NCBI RefSeq assembly: GCF_032854445.1
Contig: NC_088298.1
Span: 5,886,160 to 5,950,159, forward strand
Direction of reading: 5' to 3'
From: Liolophura sinensis
Taxonomy: Eukaryota; Mollusca; Polyplacophora; Chitonida; Chitonidae
DNA length: 64,000 nt
The position numbers were made by a program, and so were the translations under genes. Shown piece after piece: positions 21,301-27,289 of this stretch (the first letter of the stretch is position 1; each line of letters starts with the position of its first letter). The notes under the pieces are model-generated. The model saw only the letters and a program-made list of their open reading frames with translations, did not search any database and was not told the origin of the DNA.

Positions 21301-21599
21301 ATTTCGGACAACATGTACGACTGGCGGAACACGGCTGGGTGAAGACGGTTTATTGGTACCTTCAGGAGGTTGGGGAGCTGTGGTTGCTCTAACATCGCCA
21401 GGCATGGGTGGCAAGGGAACATCAGCAAGGTCAAATTCCATGGTAGAGCTGAATGAATTTTTCCCTTTCTTTCTCCTTTTTGACTTTCGCCCTGTGGCTT
21501 GTGGCGGGGGTGGAGGAGATGCATTGCGATGTCTGCGCCCTGCAGAATCCGACATGATGTGCAGACTGCTTTCACTTGATGTCGACTCTTACTTCATAC
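216..21599 (-). CDS. SETD2: SETD2-type histone H3K36 methyltransferase, whole gene (3' end beyond window)
   Basis: Nuclear enzyme that, in animals, trimethylates histone H3 lysine 36 on transcribed chromatin while bound to elongating RNA polymerase II. Thirteen coding exons were placed by hand, all with GT-AG borders and compatible phases. They encode about 3,548 residues: a long disordered N-terminus (1-2618), AWS zinc-binding domain (about 2619-2680), SET (about 2680-2805), post-SET (2805-2825), a conserved helical region (2851-2960) and an acidic repeat-rich tail. The WW and SRI (polymerase-binding) domains known for the family are not seen and should lie left of position 1. Human SETD2 is about 2,560 residues, so this homologue is much longer, mostly in the N-terminus. 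The start is ATG at 21,555-21,553, with an in-frame TAA 36 bases upstream. The mRNA is spliced in the 5' UTR (acceptor at 21,599/21,600). Identification rests on the order of AWS, SET and post-SET motifs. NSD and ASH1 relatives lack the downstream conserved helices seen here. Confidence 0.95.
388..815. repeat. 23-bp tandem array in a SETD2 intron next to an acceptor
   Basis: About 17 imperfect copies of a 23-bp unit such as TGTGATCAAAGTGGTATCCT. Variants alternate between AAGTGGTATCCTCA and ACTGTACCATCA. The array begins only about 12 bases beyond the acceptor AG of exon 13, so it overlaps the likely branch-point region. The TGTGATCAACA core also occurs in the 24-bp satellite at 24.2 kb. Confidence 0.85.
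816..1063. other. SETD2 intron remainder
   Basis: AT-rich intron between the 23-bp array and exon 12. Two overlapping open frames on opposite strands look like chance. Nothing else seen. Confidence 0.5.
1064..1127 (-). CDS. SETD2: SETD2 exon 12: IPKK basic exon
   Basis: Residues about 3475-3495. 64 nt between ATTGCAG (1,128) and GTAAGT (1,063). It encodes ELFKIPKKERVEERKRTERE followed by L. It follows ...SDLK directly, as EVYRIPKK follows KDLK in vertebrates. It leaves in phase 1. Confidence 0.9.
1128..1778. other. SETD2 intron between exons 12 and 11
   Basis: 650 bases. The only structure noticed is a short run at about 1,255-1,305 of GTGAAACCG(C/A)GCA, repeated four times at roughly 15-16 bases. 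Confidence 0.6.
1779..3133 (-). CDS. SETD2: SETD2 exon 11: acidic Ser-rich region with 11-residue repeats
   Basis: Residues about 3023-3474. Dominated by Asp/Glu/Ser/Lys. Seven near-perfect copies of DKSEHSVVKDS lie in the middle, followed by many TDQSE/VDQSE-like motifs. The end carries EIVSLASSLLKKWSDLK, matching the vertebrate segment DISDLATKLLDSWKDLK, after which the frame enters the intron at AAG|GTGGGT (1,778). This family anchor shows the low-complexity frame is real coding sequence. Its 5' border depends on the small intron proposed at 3,134-3,237. Confidence 0.88.
2634..2892 (-). repeat. 33-bp coding minisatellite (11-residue DKSEHSVVKDS repeat)
   Basis: Seven nearly identical 33-bp copies inside SETD2 exon 11. 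They differ by single bases (one unit has TTTAACAACA for TTTGACAACA). The period is a multiple of three, so copy-number change keeps the frame. Near identity points to recent expansion or homogenisation. Confidence 0.95.
3238..3508 (-). CDS. SETD2: SETD2 exon 10: ILNTL...VVERWA helical region
   Basis: Residues about 2933-3022. It starts ILNTLSLLPISNKTILKESK and continues ILAVVERWANEMEQG, matching the vertebrate block ending in IIQRW. The acceptor CCTTTCAG at 3,509 is strong. The exon end is less sure. The downstream acidic exon is in another frame, and a 104-nt intron (donor CAAG|GTGGTT at 3,237, acceptor GCTGTAG at 3,134) restores it exactly. The tail is Ser-rich (SSDSELSESSRVSSSQ). Confidence 0.8.
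3735..4963 (-). repeat. 90-bp minisatellite made of an exon end plus its splice donor (SETD2 intron 9)
   Basis: About 13 units, mostly 88-90 bp, directly following the real exon-9 donor and filling most of a 1.45-kb intron. On the gene strand each unit carries a copy of the last 40 or so bases of exon 9 (ACATCGG...AAACTCCAG), then GTAAGTCTACAGTAGAGTCA and about 30 bases of intron. Most units keep an intact CAG|GTAAGT. The unit near 3,906 is mutated (ATTTAAGT) and the one near 4,084 reads GTATGT. In the exon frame, reading through any donor meets TAG after four codons. Confidence 0.95.
4964..5077 (-). CDS. SETD2: SETD2 exon 9: conserved LFLDYHGLPLLWSWM block
   Basis: Residues about 2895-2932. 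Acceptor TTTGCAG at 5,078, donor CTCCAG|GTAAGT at 4,963. It encodes CLRLFLDYHGLPLLWSWMAD followed by IGIGGSRDLKLQ. It aligns with the vertebrate block built around LKSFLERHGLSLLWIWMAEL. It supplies the piece missing between the previous exon (IIQ) and the next (ILNTL). About 43 bases at its 3' end, plus the first part of the intron, are repeated about 13 more times in the intron that follows. Confidence 0.9.
5137..5462 (-). mobile_element. SINE family B, full-length copy, in the intron before SETD2 exon 9
   Basis: Minus-strand tRNA-like head (GGCCCAGATAGTACAGTTGG A-box; GGATCGAGTC-like B-box near 5,390), a body ending ATTCCTTGGTCGTCATATGA, then AATTGTTAAGTATGTCGTTA at the tail. Similar copies lie at 22,490 (minus), 49,278 (minus) and 63,757 (plus). 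It ends 60 bp before the acceptor of exon 9. Confidence 0.85.
5630..5885. repeat. Direct duplication of about 100-130 bp
   Basis: Two diverged copies share CAATGGAACGTATTAAATAT, ATACATGGATCAGACTGGTT and TTTATCAGAGGTTCCA, at about 5,650-5,740 and 5,785-5,875. Intronic (between SETD2 exons 9 and 8), function unknown. Confidence 0.8.
6278..6409 (-). CDS. SETD2: SETD2 exon: conserved helical region after post-SET
   Basis: Residues about 2851-2894. It encodes LDEEIEEMTSLDGMKNKEHV, then LKLCRLMVRAESDDHRSA, ending IIQ|GTGAGT. LxRLMVRxE is a recognisable block of SETD2 C-terminal to the catalytic part in vertebrates. 132 nt, phase 0 at both ends. Confidence 0.9.
6655..7165. mobile_element. Foldback/MITE-like element with long inverted arms
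   Basis: Left arm about 6,690-6,792 and right arm about 7,050-7,165 are reverse complements sharing GTATGGTGGGTATTTGGGAC, flanked by AAAAGGGTATTTGAAAATA-like sequence. The centre is AT-rich and non-coding. Partial relatives occur at 10,325-10,460 and 51,845-52,060. This looks like a non-autonomous DNA transposon. Target-site duplications were not resolved. Confidence 0.7.
7376..7511 (-). CDS. SETD2: SETD2 exon: post-SET zinc motif and basic linker
   Basis: Residues about 2805-2850. It reads KEAQKCYCGADSCRGFLGG, the post-SET CxCxxxxC cluster that folds over the active site with a Cys from the SET core. A lysine-rich linker (KSKKKLAAEKKKRELFDDQM) follows. Acceptor TCTGTTACAG at 7,512, donor ATG|GTAAGA at 7,375. 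Confidence 0.94.
7762..7859 (-). CDS. SETD2: SETD2 exon: C-terminal SET motif (ELTFDY)
   Basis: Residues about 2773-2805. It begins WTVNGELRVGFF and ends EELTFDYHFERYG. ELTFDY carries the catalytic tyrosine and the lysine-channel aromatic residues of SET enzymes. The acceptor is TTCTTACAG at 7,860. The donor GTGTGT at 7,761 is weaker than its neighbours but keeps the frame. Confidence 0.94.
7860..9470. other. SETD2 intron between exons 6 and 5, gene-free part
   Basis: No exon found. A dispersed repeat at about 8,645-8,765 (GGGTAAACCATCAACCTTTG ... TTACTGACAAAC) has relatives at about 25,990-26,100 and 6,550-6,620. Otherwise nothing recognised. Confidence 0.6.
9471..9608 (-). mobile_element. 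SINE family A 3' fragment abutting the SETD2 exon-5 donor
   Basis: Minus-strand copy of the conserved SINE 3' domain (GGTCTGCCAGCAAGG ... CATAATGCTGGCCGCCATCG ... AATCAGATAAAT). Homology starts at intron position +4 or so, so part of the donor (GTAGGT) overlaps the SINE edge. Old copy: many point changes, no clear target-site duplication. Confidence 0.85.
9612..9813 (-). CDS. SETD2: SETD2 exon: SET domain core with the NHS motif
   Basis: Residues about 2705-2772. It encodes GQFVMEYIGEVLDYKEF, then YFMALNADEVIDATIKGN, then SRFINHSCGPNCETQK. RFINHSC is the conserved SET motif that binds cofactor and forms the active-site knot. The acceptor is ...TTTCCACAG at 9,814 and the donor AAAAG|GTAGGT at 9,611. 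The open frame runs on past the donor, but what follows is a SINE fragment and the family protein continues WTVNG, so the exon ends at 9,612. Confidence 0.95.
10152..10250. repeat. Four-copy 23-bp tandem repeat
   Basis: TAGTCAGGAACAAACTGGTT with AGT, alternating AAACTGG and AAATTGG. In the intron between SETD2 exons 5 and 4. Confidence 0.9.
10325..10470. mobile_element. Fragment of the foldback/MITE-like element
   Basis: Carries GTGTGGTGGTTATTTGGGAC and TGTCTAATAAA, related to the arm and interior of the element at 6,655-7,165. Confidence 0.5.
10571..10647 (-). CDS. SETD2: SETD2 exon: start of the SET domain
   Basis: Residues about 2680-2705. Acceptor CCCTGCAG, donor CC|GTAAGT. It encodes HQYLRTKPLKTDSKGWGLFA followed by AEDLEP. 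KGWGL is the family's first cofactor (S-adenosylmethionine) binding motif (GxG-like) at the start of SET. 77 nt, entering in phase 0 and leaving in phase 2. Confidence 0.93.
10792..11476 (-). mobile_element. SINE family A copy with an internal 84-bp tandem expansion
   Basis: Minus-strand SINE. The tail and 3' end are at about 10,795-10,850 and the tRNA-like head at about 11,400-11,475 (GAGTTCAAGTC-like and GGTTAGC-like boxes, diverged). Between them a SINE-derived segment (CATAATGGAGGCCAGTATT ... CAGGGCAGAGCATGAGGGG ... CACGACCATCCCCA) is repeated about six times with an 84-bp period. The array is open in several frames only because 84 is divisible by three. Confidence 0.88.
11830..11881 (-). 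CDS. SETD2: SETD2 exon: end of the AWS domain (52-nt small exon)
   Basis: Residues about 2662-2679. The flanking sites are TTTACAG and GTAAGT. After joining to the preceding TG, it reads CGSRCPCGDYCTNKRFQR, completing the cysteine set of AWS. The exon is too short to appear as an open frame alone, but phase and family alignment place it firmly. Confidence 0.93.
11968..12153 (-). mobile_element. SINE family A, internally deleted copy
   Basis: Minus strand: TTTGATTGGTGTTTCACGCC tail end, GCAGGTTGTTGGCAATCTTC middle, GAGCTGGACTTGAACTCATA B-box region and GAGGCCGCTTAAGCAGAGG near the head. The CCGGTTT...CCATAATG segment is missing. Confidence 0.8.
12252..12386 (+). mobile_element. SINE family A, 5'-truncated copy
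   Basis: Plus strand: GTACGTAGGAAGG, GCAACCTGCGGATG, CACCATAATGCTGTCCGCCG, AAATATTCTTGAGTACGACG, then (AAATA)n. In SETD2 intron 2, opposite to the gene. Confidence 0.85.
12480..12745 (-). repeat. Dispersed repeat R1, copy in SETD2 intron 2
   Basis: Shares AGAGCAACTT(A/T)CAGTGC, ATTTTGGAGGCAAAACT and TAATTTTATCAGTC...ACA with copies at about 30,570-30,760, 31,370-31,600, 60,425-60,640 and 63,270-63,425. No coding capacity seen. Confidence 0.7.
12745..13266. repeat. 65-bp tandem array abutting the SETD2 AWS-exon donor
   Basis: Eight copies of a 64-65-bp unit (GGTTAAAGAATCACAGTAGT ... AACCATAGCACTTGC ... AATCCTCAAGTACATA). On the gene strand the last unit starts at intron position +2: the real donor reads GTATGTACTTGAGG, the repeats CTATGTACTTGAGG. 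Units are over 90% alike by eye. Confidence 0.93.
13267..13395 (-). CDS. SETD2: SETD2 exon: first part of the AWS domain
   Basis: Residues about 2619-2662. Acceptor ...CTTTTCAG at 13,396; donor TG|GTATGT at 13,266. It encodes KKRSKQMREVKRMLCDC, then ACGEDCLNRMLMIE and a split Cys codon. The cysteines match the zinc-binding AWS (associated-with-SET) pattern that precedes SET in SETD2/Set2. A 65-bp tandem array begins at intron position +2. Confidence 0.95.
13396..13699. other. SETD2 intron 1 (coding-region numbering)
   Basis: 304-nt AT-rich intron between the giant exon and the first AWS exon. Nothing else seen. Confidence 0.8.
13700..21599 (-). CDS. SETD2: SETD2 start exon: 44 bases of 5' UTR plus residues 1-2618
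   Basis: A single open reading frame of 7.86 kb. The acceptor at 21,599 follows a pyrimidine-rich tract. The in-frame stop at 21,589-21,591 lies between that acceptor and the ATG at 21,555, so this ATG is the likely start. The product is low-complexity: a PPPPP stretch near residue 15, a basic KRRKKGK patch, long Ser/Arg-rich stretches (about residues 330-900) like those of splicing factors, a proline-rich centre with a decapeptide repeat (DNA 15,715-16,105), and a second RS/RD-rich block near residue 2400. It ends just before the AWS domain with the conserved acidic DPPYFERI-like lead-in and the donor AA|GTAAGT at 13,699. A giant exon in this place is also typical of vertebrate SETD2. The many plus-strand open frames inside it are shadows. 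Confidence 0.93.
15715..16105 (-). repeat. 30-bp coding repeat, proline-rich decapeptide GIPPPPVAPS
   Basis: About twelve diverged decapeptides in SETD2 residues roughly 1818-1947, typified by GIPPQPVAPS, GIPPPPVAPS and GIPLPPVAPS. Nearly every unit carries a GAATTCC. A proline-rich, probably extended segment, possibly a ligand for WW- or SH3-type domains (inference). Confidence 0.9.
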
Positions 21600-22489
21600 C
21601 TGCCAACAAGCAACAAAGAAAACACAGTTTCAGTTCTGCTGGAACAGTTAACGGTTCATTTAATGTTGCATACATGTAAGTACATATCAGAACCCAACAA
21701 GACCTTCCACACACTTTGTTTTGGACCCTGAAGTAAACAAATGCAGCAAATTACATTAGTGCATTAGTGTTTCCATCAAAGCTTTTTCCATCAGCATATC
21801 ATGTATCTGACCCTGAAATTTTGAACAAGACTAAGTTATCCGTTTTGCTGGTTGATTTTGGAAGGAAGAAAGCCAAGAAAATATGCGGGAAATGTATGCT
21901 GATCAACAAAAATGCCACTCTTTTCCATAAAAAATCGCTACACCTGCATATTTGTCCTGTTTTGTTTTATTTTGACAAAGGCACGGTTTCTTTTTTGACT
22001 CTGAAGTAGCTACAACAATACCATAAATCTCAGTAAGTACAGGTAAATATAATGATATCTTCCTAGCACTATTATGATTAAACGGCTGGCCTTCAGTCAG
22101 TGATCTGATTGGTGTTTAATGCTGTATGCAAAAACCCTTTGGGCAAAAGTAAATATTATTTGCATACACAGTGGCAACATGAATTTTTCTCAATCAGTTT
22201 TGCAATGTATTTTATTTTTATTATCATTTTAATTCTGATATCTTAAAAAACAGTTATAATTTGACATTCTGACTCCTGAAAAGCAGTGATGGTAGACATG
22301 GTAGAATCTAACTGTATCACCTGTGTGCCACACCGAAAAAACCTCCTTTGAGGTCACTCTACCCTTGAAAATGTGCCAATGGCAAGTTTTGGAGTTAAAG
22401 TGGCATAAGCCAGTTAAAGGCCTAGCTTTTAATACAGATTTTGTTATCTTATGTGAAGTGAGTGAGCGACAGCTTAAGGTCTAATGTAC
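21600..22489. other. Gene-free stretch upstream of the SETD2 start exon
   Basis: On the minus strand a pyrimidine-rich tract ending TTGTTGGCAG precedes the start exon, so this is most likely intron within the 5' UTR. No promoter or exon recognised. Confidence 0.6.
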
Positions 22490-22816
22490 GATGTTTCAGT
22501 CATATGACGACGAAGGAATCCTTAGGGTGCATGTACGTGTAATGTGCCTCCTTGTTGCAGGACCCGATTTCCAAAGCTCTCTGATCTAGTGATGCTTCAC
22601 AGAGACGACTTACCGGAGGCAAATAAGCTGCCCCCACCTGAGCCATTATACCGATACAGGTCAACCAGTCATTGCACTATCCCCCTTAATGCTGAACGCC
22701 ATGCTAGGAAGTTACAACTTCCTCTTTTAAGGTCTTAGTGTATGATCAGACCCAGGGCTGACCCTTGATCTAACACCACGAAGCGGACGCTCTACCAACT
22801 GAGTCATCGAGGCCAG
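22490..22816 (-). mobile_element. SINE family B, near full-length
   Basis: Minus strand: CAGTCATATGACGACGAAGG at the 3' side, GACCCAGGGCTGACCCTTGA (B-box side) and CTCTACCAACTGAGTCATCG (A-box side) at the head. Collinear with 5,137-5,462. Confidence 0.88.
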
Positions 22817-23399
22817 TAAAATCTTATGTCGATGGCCCAAGATAAACGTCATGCATTTTTTAAAATCCACCCTGGCCCTAATTACATACAATAGACAGCT
22901 TTGGCGAACTCAAATAGTCAAATATTATATATTCTACTTCTCTCGACATGTCTTTCACCCTGAAAGGCTGATATCATGTGTCCTTTTTTATTTTACATTC
23001 TGTTATCTAGAAAATATGTGTCACTACCGTGAGATTACCTGGACACTGCATGTTTTTACAGTAAGCAAGTTCCCACTACTCTAAGGCTTCACATCTCACA
23101 AACGAATCTCGAGTTACGTCAATCACAGCCTTATAAAAAGGGAGGTAATTCAGAGCTTGTCTATTGGGAGTAATGTCTCAATCCATACATATGTAGGTTG
23201 TTCAACCCTGTTAGTGTCCCCTTATAGCTGTACAATACACCTGAGTTATATCGCTTTGAACAAGTAAAAGTAAATAGATGGGAACAAAAATAAAATGACA
23301 ACGACTGTGTCTTAAAAATCAACTCTGAAGTCAAATTTAGCCACAGTAAATCGTCAACCCTTTCGATCAATCTGTGTAAGGTCACCGCTGTGTGCCAGG

Positions 23400-23420
23400 C
23401 TGTGAAATTTTTTTTTTTTT
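23400..23420. repeat. Poly(T) run
   Basis: About 17 T. Together with the poly(G) run at 23,725-23,740 it marks low-complexity sequence where assembly errors are likely. Confidence 0.9.
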
Positions 23421-23627
23421 TTTTAAAGTTTTAAATTTTTCAAGACTAAACCTAACTTATTGGGCTAGAGAATTGACACCGATTGGCTGACAGTGGAGAT
23501 AGGGTGGTCTGGGTTAAACTGTGTAGCTTTGGTAACATTTATAAATCTGCCCGGCCTAAAATTCAGCTGAGACTAGGCATAGCCTAGACTTTACTACCTC
23601 CAACATCAGCCAATCAGAAACGACTCT

Positions 23628-23950
23628 GTGTCCCTTTAAAGGCAAAGGCCAGTGTAAACTAATGTATCTTTCAGATGAAAGACCACTAAACACTGTCCAG
23701 AAAAATAGCTGGATTTATTTTTTTTGGGGGGGGGGGGGGGGTTGAGTGAATTGTGTTAAAAGATCACATTCTACAGTAGTCCATTGTCACCTGATCAATT
23801 ATGTCACATTTATATTTTTTGCCTGAAATAATTTGTTTGAAGGTCAAATCGACCAATGCATTCATAGATCTACATGTATATATCCATTTTTAATGGTCTT
23901 TCATCTGACACATACTTGATTTTATTGTTTTATTTGCCTTCAAGTCTAAG
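23628..23950. mobile_element. Second foldback element (inverted arms)
   Basis: The left arm (TTAAAGGCAAAGGCCAGTG ... TTTCAGATGAAAGACCACT) is roughly the reverse complement of the right arm (AATGGTCTTTCATCTGACAC ... TTTATTTGCCTT). A single-arm relative lies at about 7,655-7,735 in a SETD2 intron. Non-coding centre. Confidence 0.65.
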
Positions 23951-23989
23951 GCATCATTGTGATCCAGGAGCCTAAGCACCTTACTATTC

Positions 23990-24112
23990 CCACGTGACCA
24001 GTGTAGGGTACATGTACACAGTGGGCACACATCATGGAATCCTTCATTGTCATATGACTGAAAAATTGTTGAGTACGACGTTAAATCCCAAGAACTCACT
24101 CACTCACTCATA
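23990..24112 (+). mobile_element. SINE family B 3' fragment
   Basis: Plus strand, ends CATATGACTGAAAAATTGTT then GAGTACGACGTTAAATCCCA and a CTCA tandem tail. Matches the 3' end of the 5,137 copy. Confidence 0.75.
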
Positions 24113-24239
24113 GAATCCTCAGTCTAGGGACTGACTGTCCTCCCACATCAAATACACAGCAACCCATAGGATTACAAACACAAAAGTGAAAAAAATTAAT
24201 ATTTTATCTGTACTGGTCTCCTAAGGGGAAGGGTCACAC

Positions 24240-25640
24240 CAGATTAAGGCATGTGATCATCACAAGATTAAGGCATGTAATCATCAAAAGATTAAGGCAT
24301 GTAATCATCACAAGATTGAAGCATGTAATCATCACAAGATTAAGGCATGTGATCATCACCAGATTAAGGCATGTGATCATCATCAGATTAAGGCATGTGA
24401 TCATCACCAGATTAAGGCATGTAATCATCATAAGATTAAGGCATGTAATCATCACCAGATTAAGGCATGTAATCATCATAAGATTAAGGCATGTAATCAT
24501 CAGAAGATTAAGGCATGTGATCATCACAAGATTAAGGCATGTAATCATCAGAAGATTAAGGCATGTGATCATCACCAGATTAAGGCATGTGATCATCAGA
24601 AGATTAAGGCATGTGATCAACACAAGATTAAGTAATCATCAGAAGATTAAGGCATGTAATCATCACAAGATTAAGGCATGTGATCAACACAAGATTAAGG
24701 CATGTGATCATCAGAAGATTAAGGCATGTGATCATGACAAGATTAAGGCATGTGATCAACACAAGATTAAGGCATGTGATCATCAGAAGATTAAGACATG
24801 TGATCATGACAAGATTAAGGCATGTAATCATCACAAGATTAAGGCATGCAATCATGACAAGATTAAGGTATGTGATCAACACAAGATTAAGGCATGTGAT
24901 CATCAGAAGATTAAGGCATGTGATCATTGCAAGATTAAGGCATGTGATCATCAAAAGATTAAGGCATGTGATCATCAGAAGATTAAGGCATGTGATCATC
25001 ACAAGACTGAGGCTTGCAATCATCACAAGACTGAGGCATGCAATCATCACAAGATTAAGGCATGTGATCATCACCAGATTAAGGCATGTAATCATCACAA
25101 GATTAAGGCATGCAATCATGACAAGATTAAGGTATGTGATCAACACAAGATTAAGGCATGTGATCATCAGAAGATTAAGGCATGTGATCATTGCAAGATT
25201 AAGGCATGTGATCATCAAAAGATTAAGGCATGTGATCATCAGAAGATTAAGGCATGTGATCATCACAAGACTGAGGCTTGCAATCATCACAAGACTGAGG
25301 CATGCAATCATCACAAGATTAAGGCATGTGATCATCACCAGATTAAGGCATGTGATCATCACAAGATTAAGGCGTGTAATCATCACAAGATTAAGGCATG
25401 TAATCATCAGAAGATTAAGGCATGTAATCATCACAAGATTAAGGCATGTAATCATCACCAGATTAAGGCGTGTAATCATCACAAGATTAAGACATGTGAT
25501 CATCACAAGATTAAGGCATGTAATCATTACAAGATTAAGGCATGTAATCATCACAAGATTAAGGCATGTGATCATCACAAGACTAAGGCATGTGATCATC
25601 ACAAGATTAAGGCATGTAATCGTTACAAGAAAGGACAAGG
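24240..25640. repeat. 24-bp satellite, about 58 copies
   Basis: Unit AAGATTAAGGCATGTGATCA plus TCAC, with variants at fixed places (GTGATC/GTAATC; ATCATCAC, ATCATCAG, ATCAACAC, ATCATGAC). Because 24 is divisible by three, several frames stay open on both strands (for example 24,253-25,746 plus, 24,628-25,653 minus). These are by-products. A 264-bp block (11 units) is duplicated in tandem (about 24,835-25,100 and 25,099-25,362). Confidence 0.97.
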
Positions 25641-25749
25641 ACAAAACTACCACGCTTCACCTAAAGTTTACCTTGTTGTAAGTGAGATATTTTGCTTGAT
25701 TCCGACCCATTCATCAACTGCTATAATTTTTGTGAAGGTTTATTAATTT

Positions 25750-27280
25750 CTGATCAGAAGACATGATCAAATGTTGGTGTATAGCTTAAAAAATCTCAGT
25801 TTAAAGCCTTAATGTGCTTTTGTACCTGTGTTGTCACATATGTTTCCATGAAAACTAATGTATCTTTAAAAATATCAATTTAAAGCCTTGACTTGCCTCT
25901 GTACGTGCATTCTAAACACTAAACTTTCTGTGAAATCTTTTGTGTCTTTAAATATATCAGCTTAAAGTCTTAATGTGTACAATGGTGTTCAGTTTTGTTT
26001 GGTGGAGGAAACTGCAGAGCGCAGGGTAAAACCACCAATCTTTGGCAATTTACTGACAAACTTGCACCCCACATTGGTGGAAGACAACTAGTCTTCAGCA
26101 AACGTTAGAATGCACAATGGGCCACACGAGTGTCACTGACAGGTATTCAACAAACATAACTTCACAATGGCCCCAATAAACTGCATCAATTTGTTACTGT
26201 CACAAAGACCCGAAGAACAATGGGAGTGAGGGAATCTATAGCGTCCCTGTCCCAGATAGGTCTCTGCGGATGGGCGAATGTTTTCCCTGGACTATGTCTG
26301 GTTTCCTTCCACCTCACCCAACACAATGGATGGCCCCCGTTGTAACATGCTTAAATATGGCATATTAAATGAATAAATAAATTCAAGGTGGTCTGATACA
26401 ATAATACCATCCATCAATATTTCACAATTTGCCAGATATTGTCATAAAAGGTGAGACTGTCACAGCACATAGCTGACATTATAGTAATTATTATATTTCT
26501 TATAATTATTTCCTCGTTACTGGACGCCGACGCTCAGGGCATGACATAAGCTACATCTGCACTCTGTAAACTACAGGCAAGTCTATGAAAACTCTTCTGC
26601 CTCCTGAACTAGTGTTTTCAAAATACTGTAATTGGAGACAAGAAACCAAGTGTCAATGACCTATGTTGACACCTGCTTGTATATTTACTTCCTTAAATTC
26701 TTTGAATATTTCCTTTTTTGAAAACATTACTGTTGCTATTAAAGAAACAGGTGGAAAAAGTTTTATTGTGCACATAACTAGACATAAAAATTTTGATATG
26801 CCTTGTCATACTGTATCGCAGGCACTGTACGTTGCATGACTGTGCTGTACTTCGCATGTTACTACTGGTACACACAGCCTTCATTAGACCACGACTGAAT
26901 TTACAAGCTTAGTCATACATTTATGCATGTAGTGAGTACTTCCACTGCGTCTAAACACCAAATGCATGAATGTATCAAATTTCTTTCCTATATTCCAGCT
27001 GAAGTTTGGTATGAAAAAATGCACAAGCTCATAAACCTATCAAAATGATACATTTGATGGTACGCACAATTGCTTTTTTACGATGTACTCACGAATATTT
27101 CAATTTTATTATGACAGCTAACATTATGGTGGGAGCCCTCAGGGGATGGGACGTGTGTGTAGAGTGGGGGTGGGGGCGAGGGGAATGTTAACAAGAATTC
27201 CTCATGTGTGCCTTTATAAGAGTGCCATCAGGCTTATGGGATAAGGACAGTACACACTATCTTATTAGTCATCATTTTGC
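25750..27280. other. Gene-free stretch
   Basis: No exon recognised. It holds a dispersed repeat at 25,985-26,100, and a SINE-like segment at about 26,225-26,390 (CGTCCCTGTCCCAGATAGG ... GGTTTCCTTCCACCTCACCC, ending in AAATGAATAAATAAATTC). Confidence 0.6.
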
Positions 27281-27289
27281 CAGGCATCA

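Noticed and set aside
14289..21679. Many plus-strand frames of 60-180 codons opposite the giant SETD2 exon
   Set aside because: Shadows of a low-complexity, Ser/Pro-rich coding exon on the other strand.
24253..25746. A 497-codon plus-strand frame and other long frames across the 24-bp array as a Lys/His/Cys repeat protein
   Set aside because: The period is divisible by three and frames are open on both strands, as expected of any such array. There is no promoter, splice or start context.
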